Below the pieces are notes generated by a model that was given only the letters and a program-made list of their open reading frames with translations, had not been told where the DNA came from and made no database searches. Below, in pieces: positions 14,818-22,762 of a DNA stretch of 48,686 bases; the first letter of the stretch is position 1, and each line of letters starts with the position of its first letter. The stretch comes from an uncultured Aeromonas sp. (lineage in GTDB: Bacteria > Pseudomonadota > Gammaproteobacteria > Enterobacterales > Aeromonadaceae): contig CAMFLW010000010.1 of NCBI GenBank assembly GCA_945957575.1, forward strand, positions 1-48,686, written 5' to 3'. Both the position numbers and the translations under genes were made by a program.

Positions 14818-17201
14818 GAGAATCTCTCACCAACCTGTGCGGCATCCAGCTGCCGCCGAAATACTGCACCGGCTTTGATGCCATCCAGATGGGTAAGGCT
14901 GCCAATCAGCTGGCCCGCGTCGAGTGGCACGTTGCCAAGCCGCTGGCCAAGACCTACCTGCGCCGCTACCCCGCCAACCACAAGACGGCAAACATCTGGC
15001 TGCGCCGGATGGTGGATGCCTGCGCCGCCGCGCAATCCCGCTTCCCGATCCCGGTGCATCACCTGCGCAACGACATTCGCCGCGAGCTGGTCGCCGCCGA
15101 GTGGGCCCGCCGCTGCCAGCAATTGCTGACGACGGGCGCGAACGAGCGCACCGCCGCCGAGCTGCTGGCCGATCTGGGGTCGCAGGCGCAGGCGTGGCAC
15201 TTCTGCCCGCCCCTGCCGAACGACCCGCGCACAGCCGCCAGAAAACTGCTTGGCCGCCCGCTGACCGACGAAGAGCGGGCAGATATGGAGCCAGCTGTGG
15301 AGAAGTTCGAAGGGGCCGCCGCCAGCTTGCTGGTGCGCCTGCTCGATGAATCGTGGTGGCTGCGCAAGATTAACCGAGCCTGGGCAGTCTATTGCGAGCT
15401 GATCGCCATCTTCACCGGTCAGGTGCGCAAGGGGGTTAGCCCCTACGCCAGCGCCCACGCGGTGCGCGAGTTCACCCAGCGCAAGGCCGCACAACAGGCG
15501 TGGATGGCGAGCATGAGCGCCGTCAATGAGGAGCTGGGGCAGGAGATCGATCTGGCCGACGCCATCATGGGGTCGGTAGCCAACCCAGAGATCCGCCGTC
15601 ATGAGCTGTTTGTGCGGATGCGCGGCTTTGAAGATTTGGCGCAGGAACAGGGCAAGCTTGGCCTGTTCCTGACCCTGACCGCACCGTCTGGCTATCACGC
15701 ATGGCGCCAGGGCAAGCAAGACAAGAGCAAGACCTATCAGAACGAAGACTTCAACGGCAGCACCCCGACCGAGACCAACCGCCTGTTGTGCAAACAGTGG
15801 GCTCGCTTTCGTGCCGCACTGGCCCGCGAGGGGATCATGGCCTTCGGCTTTCGGGTGGCGGAGCCACACCACGACGGAACGCCGCACTGGCATTGTCTGC
15901 TGTTTATCGATCCGGTTCATCAGAACGACTTCCTAACCCTGCTGGCTTACCACTTCACCGATTCAGCCAGGGCAGAGCTCAAGATGCCAAACGGCGATCT
16001 GCTCGACCAGCTGGCCAAGATGAAAATCCGCAACAAGCTGCCGCGCATCAAGTGGTTGCTGGATGTGAACGACAAGGCGGTGGTGAAGGCCATCAACCCG
16101 CGCGTGAACTGGAAGGAGATCGACCCGACCAAGGGCAGCGCCACCGGTTATATCGCCAAATACATCGCGAAGAATATCGACGGCCATAAGGTCGGGATGG
16201 ACTACGAAGCCGAGGCGCCGATTGACCATACCACCATCGCGGTCGCCGCCTGGGCAAGCTGCTGGCGCATTCGCCAGTTTCAGCAGATCGGCGGGCCGTC
16301 TGTGTCGGTATGGCGCGAGCTGCGCCGCCTGGGCGACGAGGTGATCGAGTGGGATTGTGTGCTGGAGGCGGCCCGCTATGCCGCAGATAACAAACGCTGG
16401 GCCCGCTTTATCGAGGCGATGGGCGGCATCGAGACCCCGCGTAAAGACCACCTGATCAAGCTCTCCAAGCGTCTGGACGAAGCCGCCAACAAATACGGCG
16501 AGGATGTGCTGCGCCTGCTGGGGGTGATCTCCGACGTGGGCCAGACCACCGCCGTTACCCGCACCGAAGGCTGGCAGATAGTGCGCAAGGGTGCCGCTGT
16601 GTCGGGTTTGGGCGAGCAACGCGAGCATGCAGTTGGCGAGCGCAGCGAGTTGCACTCAAGCGGCGGCAGCCGCGCCCCTCGGAGTTCTGTCAATAACTGT
16701 ACGGAAGGATCTAAATCAGGGGTTAAAGGATCCGCTCTGGCTAAAGAGCTGATTCGCATGGGTCTGGATGTGAGTAACGAAGACCTGCTGTTGCGGGGCT
16801 GCATCATCAACGCCGACGGCCAATATGTGCGACTGGTCGGCGATCGGCTGATTGTGACTCGCAACTGGCCAGGGGCAGGCGATGCGGTGGCCGACCAGCT
16901 GGCCGCAGAGGTCGAGGCCGAGCTGGCCCGCAACCGCGCCGCCAGCAGCAGCGAGCTGAAACAGCAGGCCCGCGAGCTGATGCACAACGGCGGCAGCGTG
17001 ACCGACTGGCTGGCCAGCCTGCCGCTGCAACAGGCCGATGAGGCGATCGCCACCCTCACCCGCTTGGTGGATGACGAAGAGGATCGCGGGCGCTATCAGC
17101 CAACAGAACAGGAGCAGGCCCGCGTCGCGAGCTTGCAAGCCGACAACCAGCGCCACGGCGCAGAGATTGCCAAGGCGCGGGCGCGCCTGGGCGTTGAGTA
17201 A
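14814..17201 (+). CDS. A: Replication initiation endonuclease (P2 gpA family, HUH)
   Basis: 795 residues from GTG at 14814, overlapping the previous stop (GTGA). The family nicks one strand of the phage origin, stays bound to the 5' end through tyrosine, and drives rolling-circle replication. The metal-binding HUH motif is seen as H358-W-H360 (TPHWHCLLFID). The two catalytic tyrosines are Y446 and Y450 in GYIAKYIAKNID, four apart as in P2 gpA and phiX174 gpA. The last 180 residues are variable, with a Ser/Gly-rich linker at about 595-640. In P2 the origin lies inside this gene; I could not locate it here. Confidence 0.95.
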   Translation: MRESLTNLCGIQLPPKYCTGFDAIQMGKAANQLARVEWHVAKPLAKTYLRRYPANHKTANIWLRRMVDACAAAQSRFPIPVHHLRNDIRRELVAAEWARRCQQLLTTGANERTAAELLADLGSQAQAWHFCPPLPNDPRTAARKLLGRPLTDEERADMEPAVEKFEGAAASLLVRLLDESWWLRKINRAWAVYCELIAIFTGQVRKGVSPYASAHAVREFTQRKAAQQAWMASMSAVNEELGQEIDLADAIMGSVANPEIRRHELFVRMRGFEDLAQEQGKLGLFLTLTAPSGYHAWRQGKQDKSKTYQNEDFNGSTPTETNRLLCKQWARFRAALAREGIMAFGFRVAEPHHDGTPHWHCLLFIDPVHQNDFLTLLAYHFTDSARAELKMPNGDLLDQLAKMKIRNKLPRIKWLLDVNDKAVVKAINPRVNWKEIDPTKGSATGYIAKYIAKNIDGHKVGMDYEAEAPIDHTTIAVAAWASCWRIRQFQQIGGPSVSVWRELRRLGDEVIEWDCVLEAARYAADNKRWARFIEAMGGIETPRKDHLIKLSKRLDEAANKYGEDVLRLLGVISDVGQTTAVTRTEGWQIVRKGAAVSGLGEQREHAVGERSELHSSGGSRAPRSSVNNCTEGSKSGVKGSALAKELIRMGLDVSNEDLLLRGCIINADGQYVRLVGDRLIVTRNWPGAGDAVADQLAAEVEAELARNRAASSSELKQQARELMHNGGSVTDWLASLPLQQADEAIATLTRLVDDEEDRGRYQPTEQEQARVASLQADNQRHGAEIAKARARLGVE

Positions 17202-17212
17202 GGAGAATGAAG

Positions 17213-17824
17213 ATGAAACACGTAATGCTGGATCTGGAAACCATGGGCAAAGGCCCCCGCGCGGCCATCGTCACCATCGGGGCGGTGTTCTTTGACCCGA
17301 TGACAGGGGAACTGGGGGCAGAGTTCGAGGCGCATATCGACCTGCGCGACAGTGCCCAGTTCGGGGAGATCGACCCGGACACCGTGCTGTGGTGGTTGGG
17401 GCAGAGTGATGAGGCCCGCAAGGCCATTGCCTATAACGTGGACGGCGAAAAGCGGATGGCGCTGATTCAGGCGCTGCAAAAGTTTCAGGCGTGGTTGCTG
17501 GTCAACGGGCAAGAAGACAAGCACCCCTATGTGTGGGGTAACGGCGCGGGATTTGACTGCACCATCATGGCCAACGCCTATGCAGCCGTGAACAAAAAGC
17601 ACTTTGTTGGCTTCTGGAACGGATTTAAGGATCGCGACGTGCGCACCGTGGTTGATCTGGGGCGTGACATTCTGGGCTTTGACCCGAAAAAAGAGATGCC
17701 ATTCGAGGGGGTGAAACATTCCGCCTTGGCCGATGCCAAGCATCAGGCCCGCTACGTCAGCGCCATCTATCAGCGGATGCAGGCAGCGGTGAATAGGTGC
17801 ACTGTGGTAGGGGGTGAGGCATGA
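17213..17824 (+). CDS. DEDDh-type 3'-5' exonuclease
   Basis: 203 residues. Start chosen at 17213 because GGAG lies 7 bases upstream; an ATG two codons earlier is too close to it. All acidic residues of the DEDDh exonuclease fold are present: D7 and E9 (LDLET), D115 (GNGAGFDCTIM), and H169 with D174 (HSALADAKHQA). This matches the Rv2179c/RNase T-like or ExoVIII-like phage exonucleases. Substrate (RNA or DNA) uncertain. It follows A by 11 bases and could act in replication or in degrading host nucleic acid. Confidence 0.85.
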   Translation: MKHVMLDLETMGKGPRAAIVTIGAVFFDPMTGELGAEFEAHIDLRDSAQFGEIDPDTVLWWLGQSDEARKAIAYNVDGEKRMALIQALQKFQAWLLVNGQEDKHPYVWGNGAGFDCTIMANAYAAVNKKHFVGFWNGFKDRDVRTVVDLGRDILGFDPKKEMPFEGVKHSALADAKHQARYVSAIYQRMQAAVNRCTVVGGEA

Positions 17825-18039
17825 GAGACCCCCGCAAATATCCGGTACCAGGTGATGTGATCACCCGCTTCGGTACCACCAGGGAAGTGACGGCCACCAA
17901 GCAGAACGACCGCGGAACAGTCACCCATGTGGTGTACTGCCATCCGGCGGTTGACCTACCAGAGACAGAGGCCACCATCGCCAGCTGGCGGGCGTGGGCC
18001 AAGCAAGATGCCATGGTGGTAAGTGCGGTGTGGCAATGA
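17821..18039 (+). CDS. Small unknown early protein
   Basis: 72 residues (MRDPRKYPVPGDVITRFGTT), with beta-strand character and a conserved-looking GDVITRFGTTREV segment. Overlaps the exonuclease stop and the next start (ATGA on both sides). Function unknown. Confidence 0.65.
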   Translation: MRDPRKYPVPGDVITRFGTTREVTATKQNDRGTVTHVVYCHPAVDLPETEATIASWRAWAKQDAMVVSAVWQ

Positions 18040-18164
18040 GCGCCCATATCGACCCGCTCGGCATCATATGGCTGATCGGCCATGTGCTGTTTTATCTGAT
18101 CGTCATTCCGGACTTGTGGCGCCGTTGCGGATGGGGAAGACAGAAGGGGGCAAGGGATGAATGA
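18036..18164 (+). CDS. Tiny membrane protein
   Basis: 42 residues with one membrane helix (IIWLIGHVLFYLIVI) and a basic tail (WRRCGWGRQKGARDE). The start overlaps the previous stop as ATGA, and its end overlaps the next gene by 8 bases. The coupling supports a real gene. Function unknown. Confidence 0.55.
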   Translation: MSAHIDPLGIIWLIGHVLFYLIVIPDLWRRCGWGRQKGARDE

Positions 18165-18489
18165 CGCCACCAAGCGCAAGCAGGCCCAGCGGGCCAGACG
18201 GGCGGCTCTCGGTATCAAGCGTGTCGAGGTGGCGCTCTCAGAACGGGAGCGCCAGCAGCTGGACCACCTGCGCATAGCCCGGTCTGGCAGCGGTGAACCC
18301 TACTCCGCCGACGAGTACATCAGCACCATGATCAGGCGGGACTGGGAACGCTGGCTGGAGCAGGAGGCAGAGCTGAAACAACAGACCTGCCCCAACTGCG
18401 ACTGTGCTCTGCCGCAAGGATGCGGCGGCGCCTTCAAGGGCCAGGGCGAATGCTGGCACACCAAAGGCGACAAAACGATCGCGCTATAA
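18157..18489 (+). CDS. Putative DNA-binding protein with C-terminal zinc motif
   Basis: 110 residues. A basic start (KRKQAQRARRAALGIKRVEV) leads into a segment like a ribbon-helix-helix (VALSERERQQLDHLRIARSG, YSADEYISTMIRRDW), then CPNCDCALPQGCGG...C, a likely zinc site. It may be a regulator; it is the last gene of the early operon, before the gap holding cos-like and repeat sequences. Confidence 0.65.
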   Translation: MNDATKRKQAQRARRAALGIKRVEVALSERERQQLDHLRIARSGSGEPYSADEYISTMIRRDWERWLEQEAELKQQTCPNCDCALPQGCGGAFKGQGECWHTKGDKTIAL

Positions 18490-18505
18490 GAGCGAAAACG
18501 CGAAA

Positions 18506-18543
18506 TGTGTCCGGTCACGAAACAGCAAACGTGACCGGACACA
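18506..18543. repeat. Long perfect inverted repeat after the early operon
   Basis: A 14-bp perfect stem, TGTGTCCGGTCACG paired with its complement, with a 10-base loop AAACAGCAAA. No T run follows on either strand, so it is not a classic terminator. It may be a protein-binding site or an mRNA 3' end structure. Confidence 0.7.
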
Positions 18544-18580
18544 ACTGGTTAAATCTGTGTTTTGCGCTCCCAGAATACGG

Positions 18581-18636
18581 GGATCGCAAAAGTGAAAGGA
18601 TCTGACGGGAAGTGAAGGATCGCAAAAAAGGATCTG
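18581..18636. repeat. GATC-rich direct repeats
   Basis: GGATCGCAAAA (18581-18591, 18617-18627) and AAGGATCTG (18596-18604, 18628-18636) occur twice in the same order, with AGTGAA copies between them. Four GATC sites fall within 56 bases. A third AAGGATCTG is at 18806-18814. They could be iteron-like protein sites or Dam-sensitive control. Confidence 0.6.
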
Positions 18637-18721
18637 GAAAGCTGCGCGCGGCCAGTGCTGGCGCGGGGAGCAGATAGCCGACACCCGTCGTTCACCTGCA
18701 TGGAAATCGACACATAAAGCG

Positions 18722-18760
18722 GGCAGGCGGGGCGGGGTTCCGATTGCGCGCCAGCGGTGC
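18722..18760. other. Probable cos (packaging end) region
   Basis: GGCAGGCGGGGCGGGG followed by TTGCGCGCCAGCGGTGCTGG resembles, from memory, the P2 cohesive end that begins GGCGAGGCGGGG and continues with a TGCGCGC...GGTGGTGC stretch. Position also fits: in P2, cos lies in the non-coding space just beyond the end of gene Q. A related GCCAGTGCTGGCGCGGGGAG copy lies about 100 bases upstream. The exact nick points are not determined. Confidence 0.45.
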
Positions 18761-18890
18761 TGGCGGGGGGCGGCAGGCTGCGCCAGCCGCTCAGGGTACG
18801 CATGAAAGGATCTGAGAGTGTGCAAGGTGCCATAGCGCCGCCGATGCCACAGCGGGCCGTGCAGGCGCTCTGGTGGCGTGGTCGCCAGGC

Positions 18891-18919
18891 AAAAGAAAAC
18901 CCCGCCATCTGGCGGGGTT
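18891..18919 (-). terminator. Terminator of the P-Q packaging transcript
   Basis: 10-bp perfect stem AACCCCGCCA/TGGCGGGGTT with a two-base loop; on the minus strand it continues into TTTTCTTTT. It lies 20 bases past the stop of gene Q. Confidence 0.85.
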
Positions 18920-18938
18920 GCTTGCTATGGGGCGGGGG

Positions 18939-20003
18939 TCAGATAAGCCGGTCGCTATGGTCTGCCGTATCGGTACCGACCGCCAGCTTGTAGGGGTTGA
19001 ACCGGATCACCTCTTCCCCTGCCCAGTCATTGATCTGCAGCAGGCTGGCCTTGAGGCTGTCCACCTCGTTCACATCGAACACCTGGGCGGCCTTGGTCAC
19101 ATCGCCGAAACCGCCGGTGTTGTTCGGCATCACCCCCATCAGTTGGGGCGGTACCCGATGGGTCGCCAGCTGGTCGTCGCGGCTCACGTTCTTGATGCTC
19201 AAGAAGTCGTCCTTAGCCGCCACCTCGGCCACCGGGATCAACTTCACCCCGTCTTTGCTGCCGTTCGGGGTGTAGAGCAACAGGTTGCGGAAGTTGCCGG
19301 GGCCCTTGCTCTGGCGCAGCGCCTCTTTCAGCTTCTTGATGTCGTCCTCGTTCTGCACCGCGTCGGTGATGTGCATGATGAACCCGGCATGGCTGCCGTT
19401 CTCGTAATACTTGCGGCGGAACAGCGTGGCCGACTCGTTCAGCAGCGTCGAGTTCAGGCCACCCACATAGTCGGGGATGCCGTAAATCTCCTGGTTGATG
19501 TCGCTCTCCATCACATGACCAACCGACCCGATCGGCATCTGCTGCTCCTTCCCGGGCTGCGCAATCCACCAATAAGCATCGAGATCCAGCCCGCGCCGCA
19601 CATACTTGGCTCGCAGATGGTCATAGCGCAGCACCCCGCCCAGCCGGTTCTGCACCGCGTGGGGGTAGCAATTGCCGAAGATCAGATAGTCATTCACCAG
19701 CCCGGTGAACGCAGTCAGGCTCAGTTTGGGATGGGGCACAAAGCAAGAGCGCAAGATATTGCGCTTCACCTGAATGGCCGAGGCATGATGCACCCCGGCA
19801 CGATAAACCCGCGCCAGCCCCTGCAAACTCAGCGGCGGCTCATACCAGCGGCCGTTGTGCATCGCCTCCAGGTAATCGAACACCTCCCGCTGACTCAGCA
19901 CCGGCACCGGCTCGCCAAAGGAAAACGCCTCGATCGCATCAGCGGCGGGCGCTTGGGTCGCCGTCACCGGCGGGGTCTTGCGCGGATTGCGGCGCTTTGT
20001 CAT
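18939..20003 (-). CDS. Q: Portal protein (P2 gpQ)
   Basis: 354 residues, about the P2 length. The portal forms the ring at the capsid vertex through which DNA is packed. Family segments seen include NGRWYEPPLSLQGLARVYRA near 50, GNCYPHAVQNRLGGV near 110-125 and HRVPPQLMGVMPNNTGGFGD near 290-310. The start overlaps the stop of P (ATGA). Transcribed leftward with P from the box at 21811. Confidence 0.93.
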   Translation of the reverse strand: MTKRRNPRKTPPVTATQAPAADAIEAFSFGEPVPVLSQREVFDYLEAMHNGRWYEPPLSLQGLARVYRAGVHHASAIQVKRNILRSCFVPHPKLSLTAFTGLVNDYLIFGNCYPHAVQNRLGGVLRYDHLRAKYVRRGLDLDAYWWIAQPGKEQQMPIGSVGHVMESDINQEIYGIPDYVGGLNSTLLNESATLFRRKYYENGSHAGFIMHITDAVQNEDDIKKLKEALRQSKGPGNFRNLLLYTPNGSKDGVKLIPVAEVAAKDDFLSIKNVSRDDQLATHRVPPQLMGVMPNNTGGFGDVTKAAQVFDVNEVDSLKASLLQINDWAGEEVIRFNPYKLAVGTDTADHSDRLI

Positions 20004-21769
20004 GAAAAAATCTCCATCATGCTGGTATTGGTACCGTTGGCGCCTGCCAGCGGCTCATGTAACAGGGCGTGCATGGTTGCCCATGCGATATCGGCGTGGC
20101 TGGTCTCCTCGGAACGGCTCGCCTCAAAGGTCGGCATCTTGCCGCCGGCGGTCACCCCGCGGCGAATGCTCATAAAAGCCTGCGCAAGGTCAGTCATCCC
20201 GCTGTCAAACTCCAGCCGCCCCTTGTTCATCACATCCTGCGCCTTCATCACCATCTGAATTTTCACGCTCGGGTTGTACTGGATGGAGTGAACCGCCGGA
20301 TAAAACTGCTTAACCAGCTGATAAACCCCCTCCCCGATCCCCGTCGTGTCGATGCCGATATAGGCCACGTTGTAGCGATCGCACATGGTGCGAATGGCCC
20401 GCGCCTGCGCGTCAAAGTCCATCCCCTGCCAGCGGTGGCGCTCCAAGACCCTGAACTTGCCACCGGGCACCGCCGGCGGAGCCAGCACGGCACAGCCTGC
20501 GCTGTCACCCTGCCCGCCCTTCGCCGGGTCATAACCGATCCACACCGGCCGGTTACCCATTGGCCGCATCGCGTGGGGCTTGTAGTCCTCCCACACCTCC
20601 CAGCTGTCAACCATGCAGCGCTGCAGCGTGGCGAGCGGGAACACGCTGGACGTGTCATCCATAAACTCGCACATCAGCAGATTGCGGTACTCCTCCTCGG
20701 AATACTCGCCGCGCAGCTGGTCCAGGTCGAACAGGTCACAACCACCACGCACCGCATCCTCAACCGTCACAATCTGCCGCCACTGACCATCAGCGCACAG
20801 CTTGCCGCTGGCCAGATTGGCGTGGCTAAGGTCAATCTCGACCCGATCGGCCTTCGCCTTGCCTCGGTTGAAGTTGGCACCAGACCAGAACGAATACGCG
20901 GGGTGTGACAGGCTGGAAGGGGTGGAAATGTAGGTCTGGCGCCACTTCTTGTGCATCGCCATACCGGATGCAACCTTGCGGAACTCCAGAAAGCCATGGA
21001 TCCAGAAATACTCATCCATGTAGATGTTGCCGTGGTAACTCTGCGCCGTGCGGGCGTTGGTGCCGAGAAAATACAGGTGCGCACCGTTCGGGAAAACGAG
21101 AGGGTCGCCTTTCAGCTCGACCCCCTCCTCCTTGGCAAACTGGATGATGTACTGCTTGAACACATGGGCCTGCGCCTTGCTGGCAGACAAGAAAATCTGA
21201 TTTCGGCCAGTCACCAGCGCGTCGATAAACGCCTCGAAGGCGAAAAAGTAGGTTGCCCCGATCTGGCGCGACTTGAGCAGGTCGCGGATCCGGTACTCAA
21301 GGCCAGCCTGATACCAAACCCGCTGATAATCGAACATCGTCGACTCGAACCGCTCGATCAGCCGCGCTTGCTGCTCGGGCTCCACCACATTCCGCTCGGG
21401 TGCCTTCTTCGGCCCCTTGTTGCGGTTCGCCACCTTCGGGTTGAGATCGGCCTCGTTGCCGCCGTTGCTGTACCTGCTGACCCGGGCGACCCGCTCCAGT
21501 TGGCGCCCCAACAAGTCAATCTCCTTGAAATCGCCACCGGTTTTCATCTCCTTGGCGATCAGCTGGCACAACCGCGCCTCAAGCGCGAAATCGACCCGGT
21601 CAATCGGTTTGATGTCATCCCAGCCGTCGCGCTTCTTCCAGGTCGAAACTGTCCCCTCCGGCGTCTGCAGCAATTCAGCAATGGCGCGGAGCGGGTAGCC
21701 CTGAAAGAACAGGTGCATGGCCTGCCGTCTGGGTTCGATATGGGGGAAAAGTAAGGGTGCTGTAGTCAT
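20000..21769 (-). CDS. P: Terminase large subunit, ATPase (P2 gpP)
   Basis: 589 residues, as in P2. An N-terminal helix-turn-helix-like part (residues 20-55, LRAIAELLQTPEGTVSTWKK) is followed by the ATPase with Walker A-like KSRQIGAT (166-173) and Walker B IYMDE (D252-E253), then a nuclease-type part starting WIGYDPAKGGQGDSAG and YIGIDTTGIGEG. Motor and DNA-cutting subunit for packaging at cos. The start is only 56 bases from the centre of the late box, so the real start might be the ATG at 21718 (MHLFFQG). Confidence 0.93.
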   Translation of the reverse strand: MTTAPLLFPHIEPRRQAMHLFFQGYPLRAIAELLQTPEGTVSTWKKRDGWDDIKPIDRVDFALEARLCQLIAKEMKTGGDFKEIDLLGRQLERVARVSRYSNGGNEADLNPKVANRNKGPKKAPERNVVEPEQQARLIERFESTMFDYQRVWYQAGLEYRIRDLLKSRQIGATYFFAFEAFIDALVTGRNQIFLSASKAQAHVFKQYIIQFAKEEGVELKGDPLVFPNGAHLYFLGTNARTAQSYHGNIYMDEYFWIHGFLEFRKVASGMAMHKKWRQTYISTPSSLSHPAYSFWSGANFNRGKAKADRVEIDLSHANLASGKLCADGQWRQIVTVEDAVRGGCDLFDLDQLRGEYSEEEYRNLLMCEFMDDTSSVFPLATLQRCMVDSWEVWEDYKPHAMRPMGNRPVWIGYDPAKGGQGDSAGCAVLAPPAVPGGKFRVLERHRWQGMDFDAQARAIRTMCDRYNVAYIGIDTTGIGEGVYQLVKQFYPAVHSIQYNPSVKIQMVMKAQDVMNKGRLEFDSGMTDLAQAFMSIRRGVTAGGKMPTFEASRSEETSHADIAWATMHALLHEPLAGANGTNTSMMEIFS

Positions 21770-21810
21770 GGCGACAGCCTACCGCCCGTCAATGCCGAAA
21801 GGATGGCCGC

Positions 21811-21839
21811 GCGGGTGTGTAGGCGCGCCACACACCCGC
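21811..21839. promoter_or_regulatory. Late-gene activator box 1 (between P and O)
   Basis: Near-palindrome with arms GCGGGTGTGT and ACACACCCGC around a 9-base centre AGGCGCGCC. It lies between the divergent genes P and O, where P2 has its PP and PO promoters. Same arms as the boxes at 28549 and 32845. Probable Ogr site; P2 consensus is TGT-N12-ACA, here the closest spacing is 11 or 13. Confidence 0.7.
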
Positions 21840-21916
21840 AACCGATTGAAGGATCTAGCGCACCAGACAGACCATGAGCCCGACCAGAAACCCAATTACC
21901 AAAGGGATCCCAGCTC

Positions 21917-22750
21917 ATGCCTAAGTCCAAATTTTTCCGCGTCGCCGTCGAAGGGGGCACGACCGACGGGCGCACCATCACCCGCGAATGGATTGAACAG
22001 ATGGCCGCGCGCTACAACCAGTCCACCTATGGCGCGCGGGTCAATATGGAACACATCCGGGGCTATGACCCCAACGGTCAGTTCAAGATGTACGGCGACA
22101 TCACCGCAGCCAAGACCGAAGAGGTCGACATGGAAGGTGAAAAACGTCTGGCCCTGTTCGTGCAAATCGACCCGACCCCCGAACTGGTCGAACTGAACAA
22201 GAAGCGTCAGAAGGTTTACACCTCCGTCGAAATCCACCCGAACCTGAACGAAAAAGGCGCCTACCTCATGGGTCTGGCCGTCACCGACAGCCCGGCCAGC
22301 CTCGGCACCGAAATGCTCCAGTTCTGCAGCAAAGCGAAGGTCAACCCGCTGGGCGATCGCAAGCAGCACAAGGAATGCCTGTTCACCGAAGCGCTGGAAA
22401 CCGTCATCGAATTCGAAGACGACAGCGACAAGGGCGACAAAGGCCCCAGCCTGTTCAGCCGCATCAAAGAGCTGCTGGCCCCGGGCGAAAAGGCCACCGC
22501 CGAGCAGTTCAGCGACGTGCACCAAGCCGTCGAAGCCGTGGCCAAAGAAGTCACCACCATCAGCGCCGACCTGCAAAAGCAGTTCAACAAGCAGGACGCC
22601 ACCATCACCGAACTGACCAGCAAGCTGGAAGGCACAGAAAAAGAGCTGGCCGCCCTGAAAACCTCGCTGGAACGCCAGGAAGATTTCAGCCACAAGCGCG
22701 ATCCCGCCACCGGTGGCGATGGCACCACCACCGTATCCACCGATTGCTAA
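21917..22750 (+). CDS. O: Capsid scaffolding protease (P2 gpO)
   Basis: 277 residues. The N-terminal serine protease carries the catalytic triad seen in gpO: D17 (TDGRTI), H46 (NMEHIRG) and S103 (VYTSVEIHP). The C-terminal part (about 185-260) is a coiled coil that scaffolds capsid assembly. It trims the capsid proteins and itself. First gene of the rightward head operon O-N-M-L. Confidence 0.93.
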   Translation: MPKSKFFRVAVEGGTTDGRTITREWIEQMAARYNQSTYGARVNMEHIRGYDPNGQFKMYGDITAAKTEEVDMEGEKRLALFVQIDPTPELVELNKKRQKVYTSVEIHPNLNEKGAYLMGLAVTDSPASLGTEMLQFCSKAKVNPLGDRKQHKECLFTEALETVIEFEDDSDKGDKGPSLFSRIKELLAPGEKATAEQFSDVHQAVEAVAKEVTTISADLQKQFNKQDATITELTSKLEGTEKELAALKTSLERQEDFSHKRDPATGGDGTTTVSTDC

Positions 22751-22762
22751 GGAGCATCATCA

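Noticed and set aside
14766..15920. 384-codon minus-strand open frame
   Set aside because: Antisense shadow of replication gene A.
18484..18908. Two minus-strand open frames in the gap after the early operon
   Set aside because: They run through the hairpin, GATC repeats and cos-like sequence, and have no RBS or domain.
18873..20258. 461-codon plus-strand open frame
   Set aside because: Antisense to the portal gene Q, with a repetitive His/Arg composition and no RBS.
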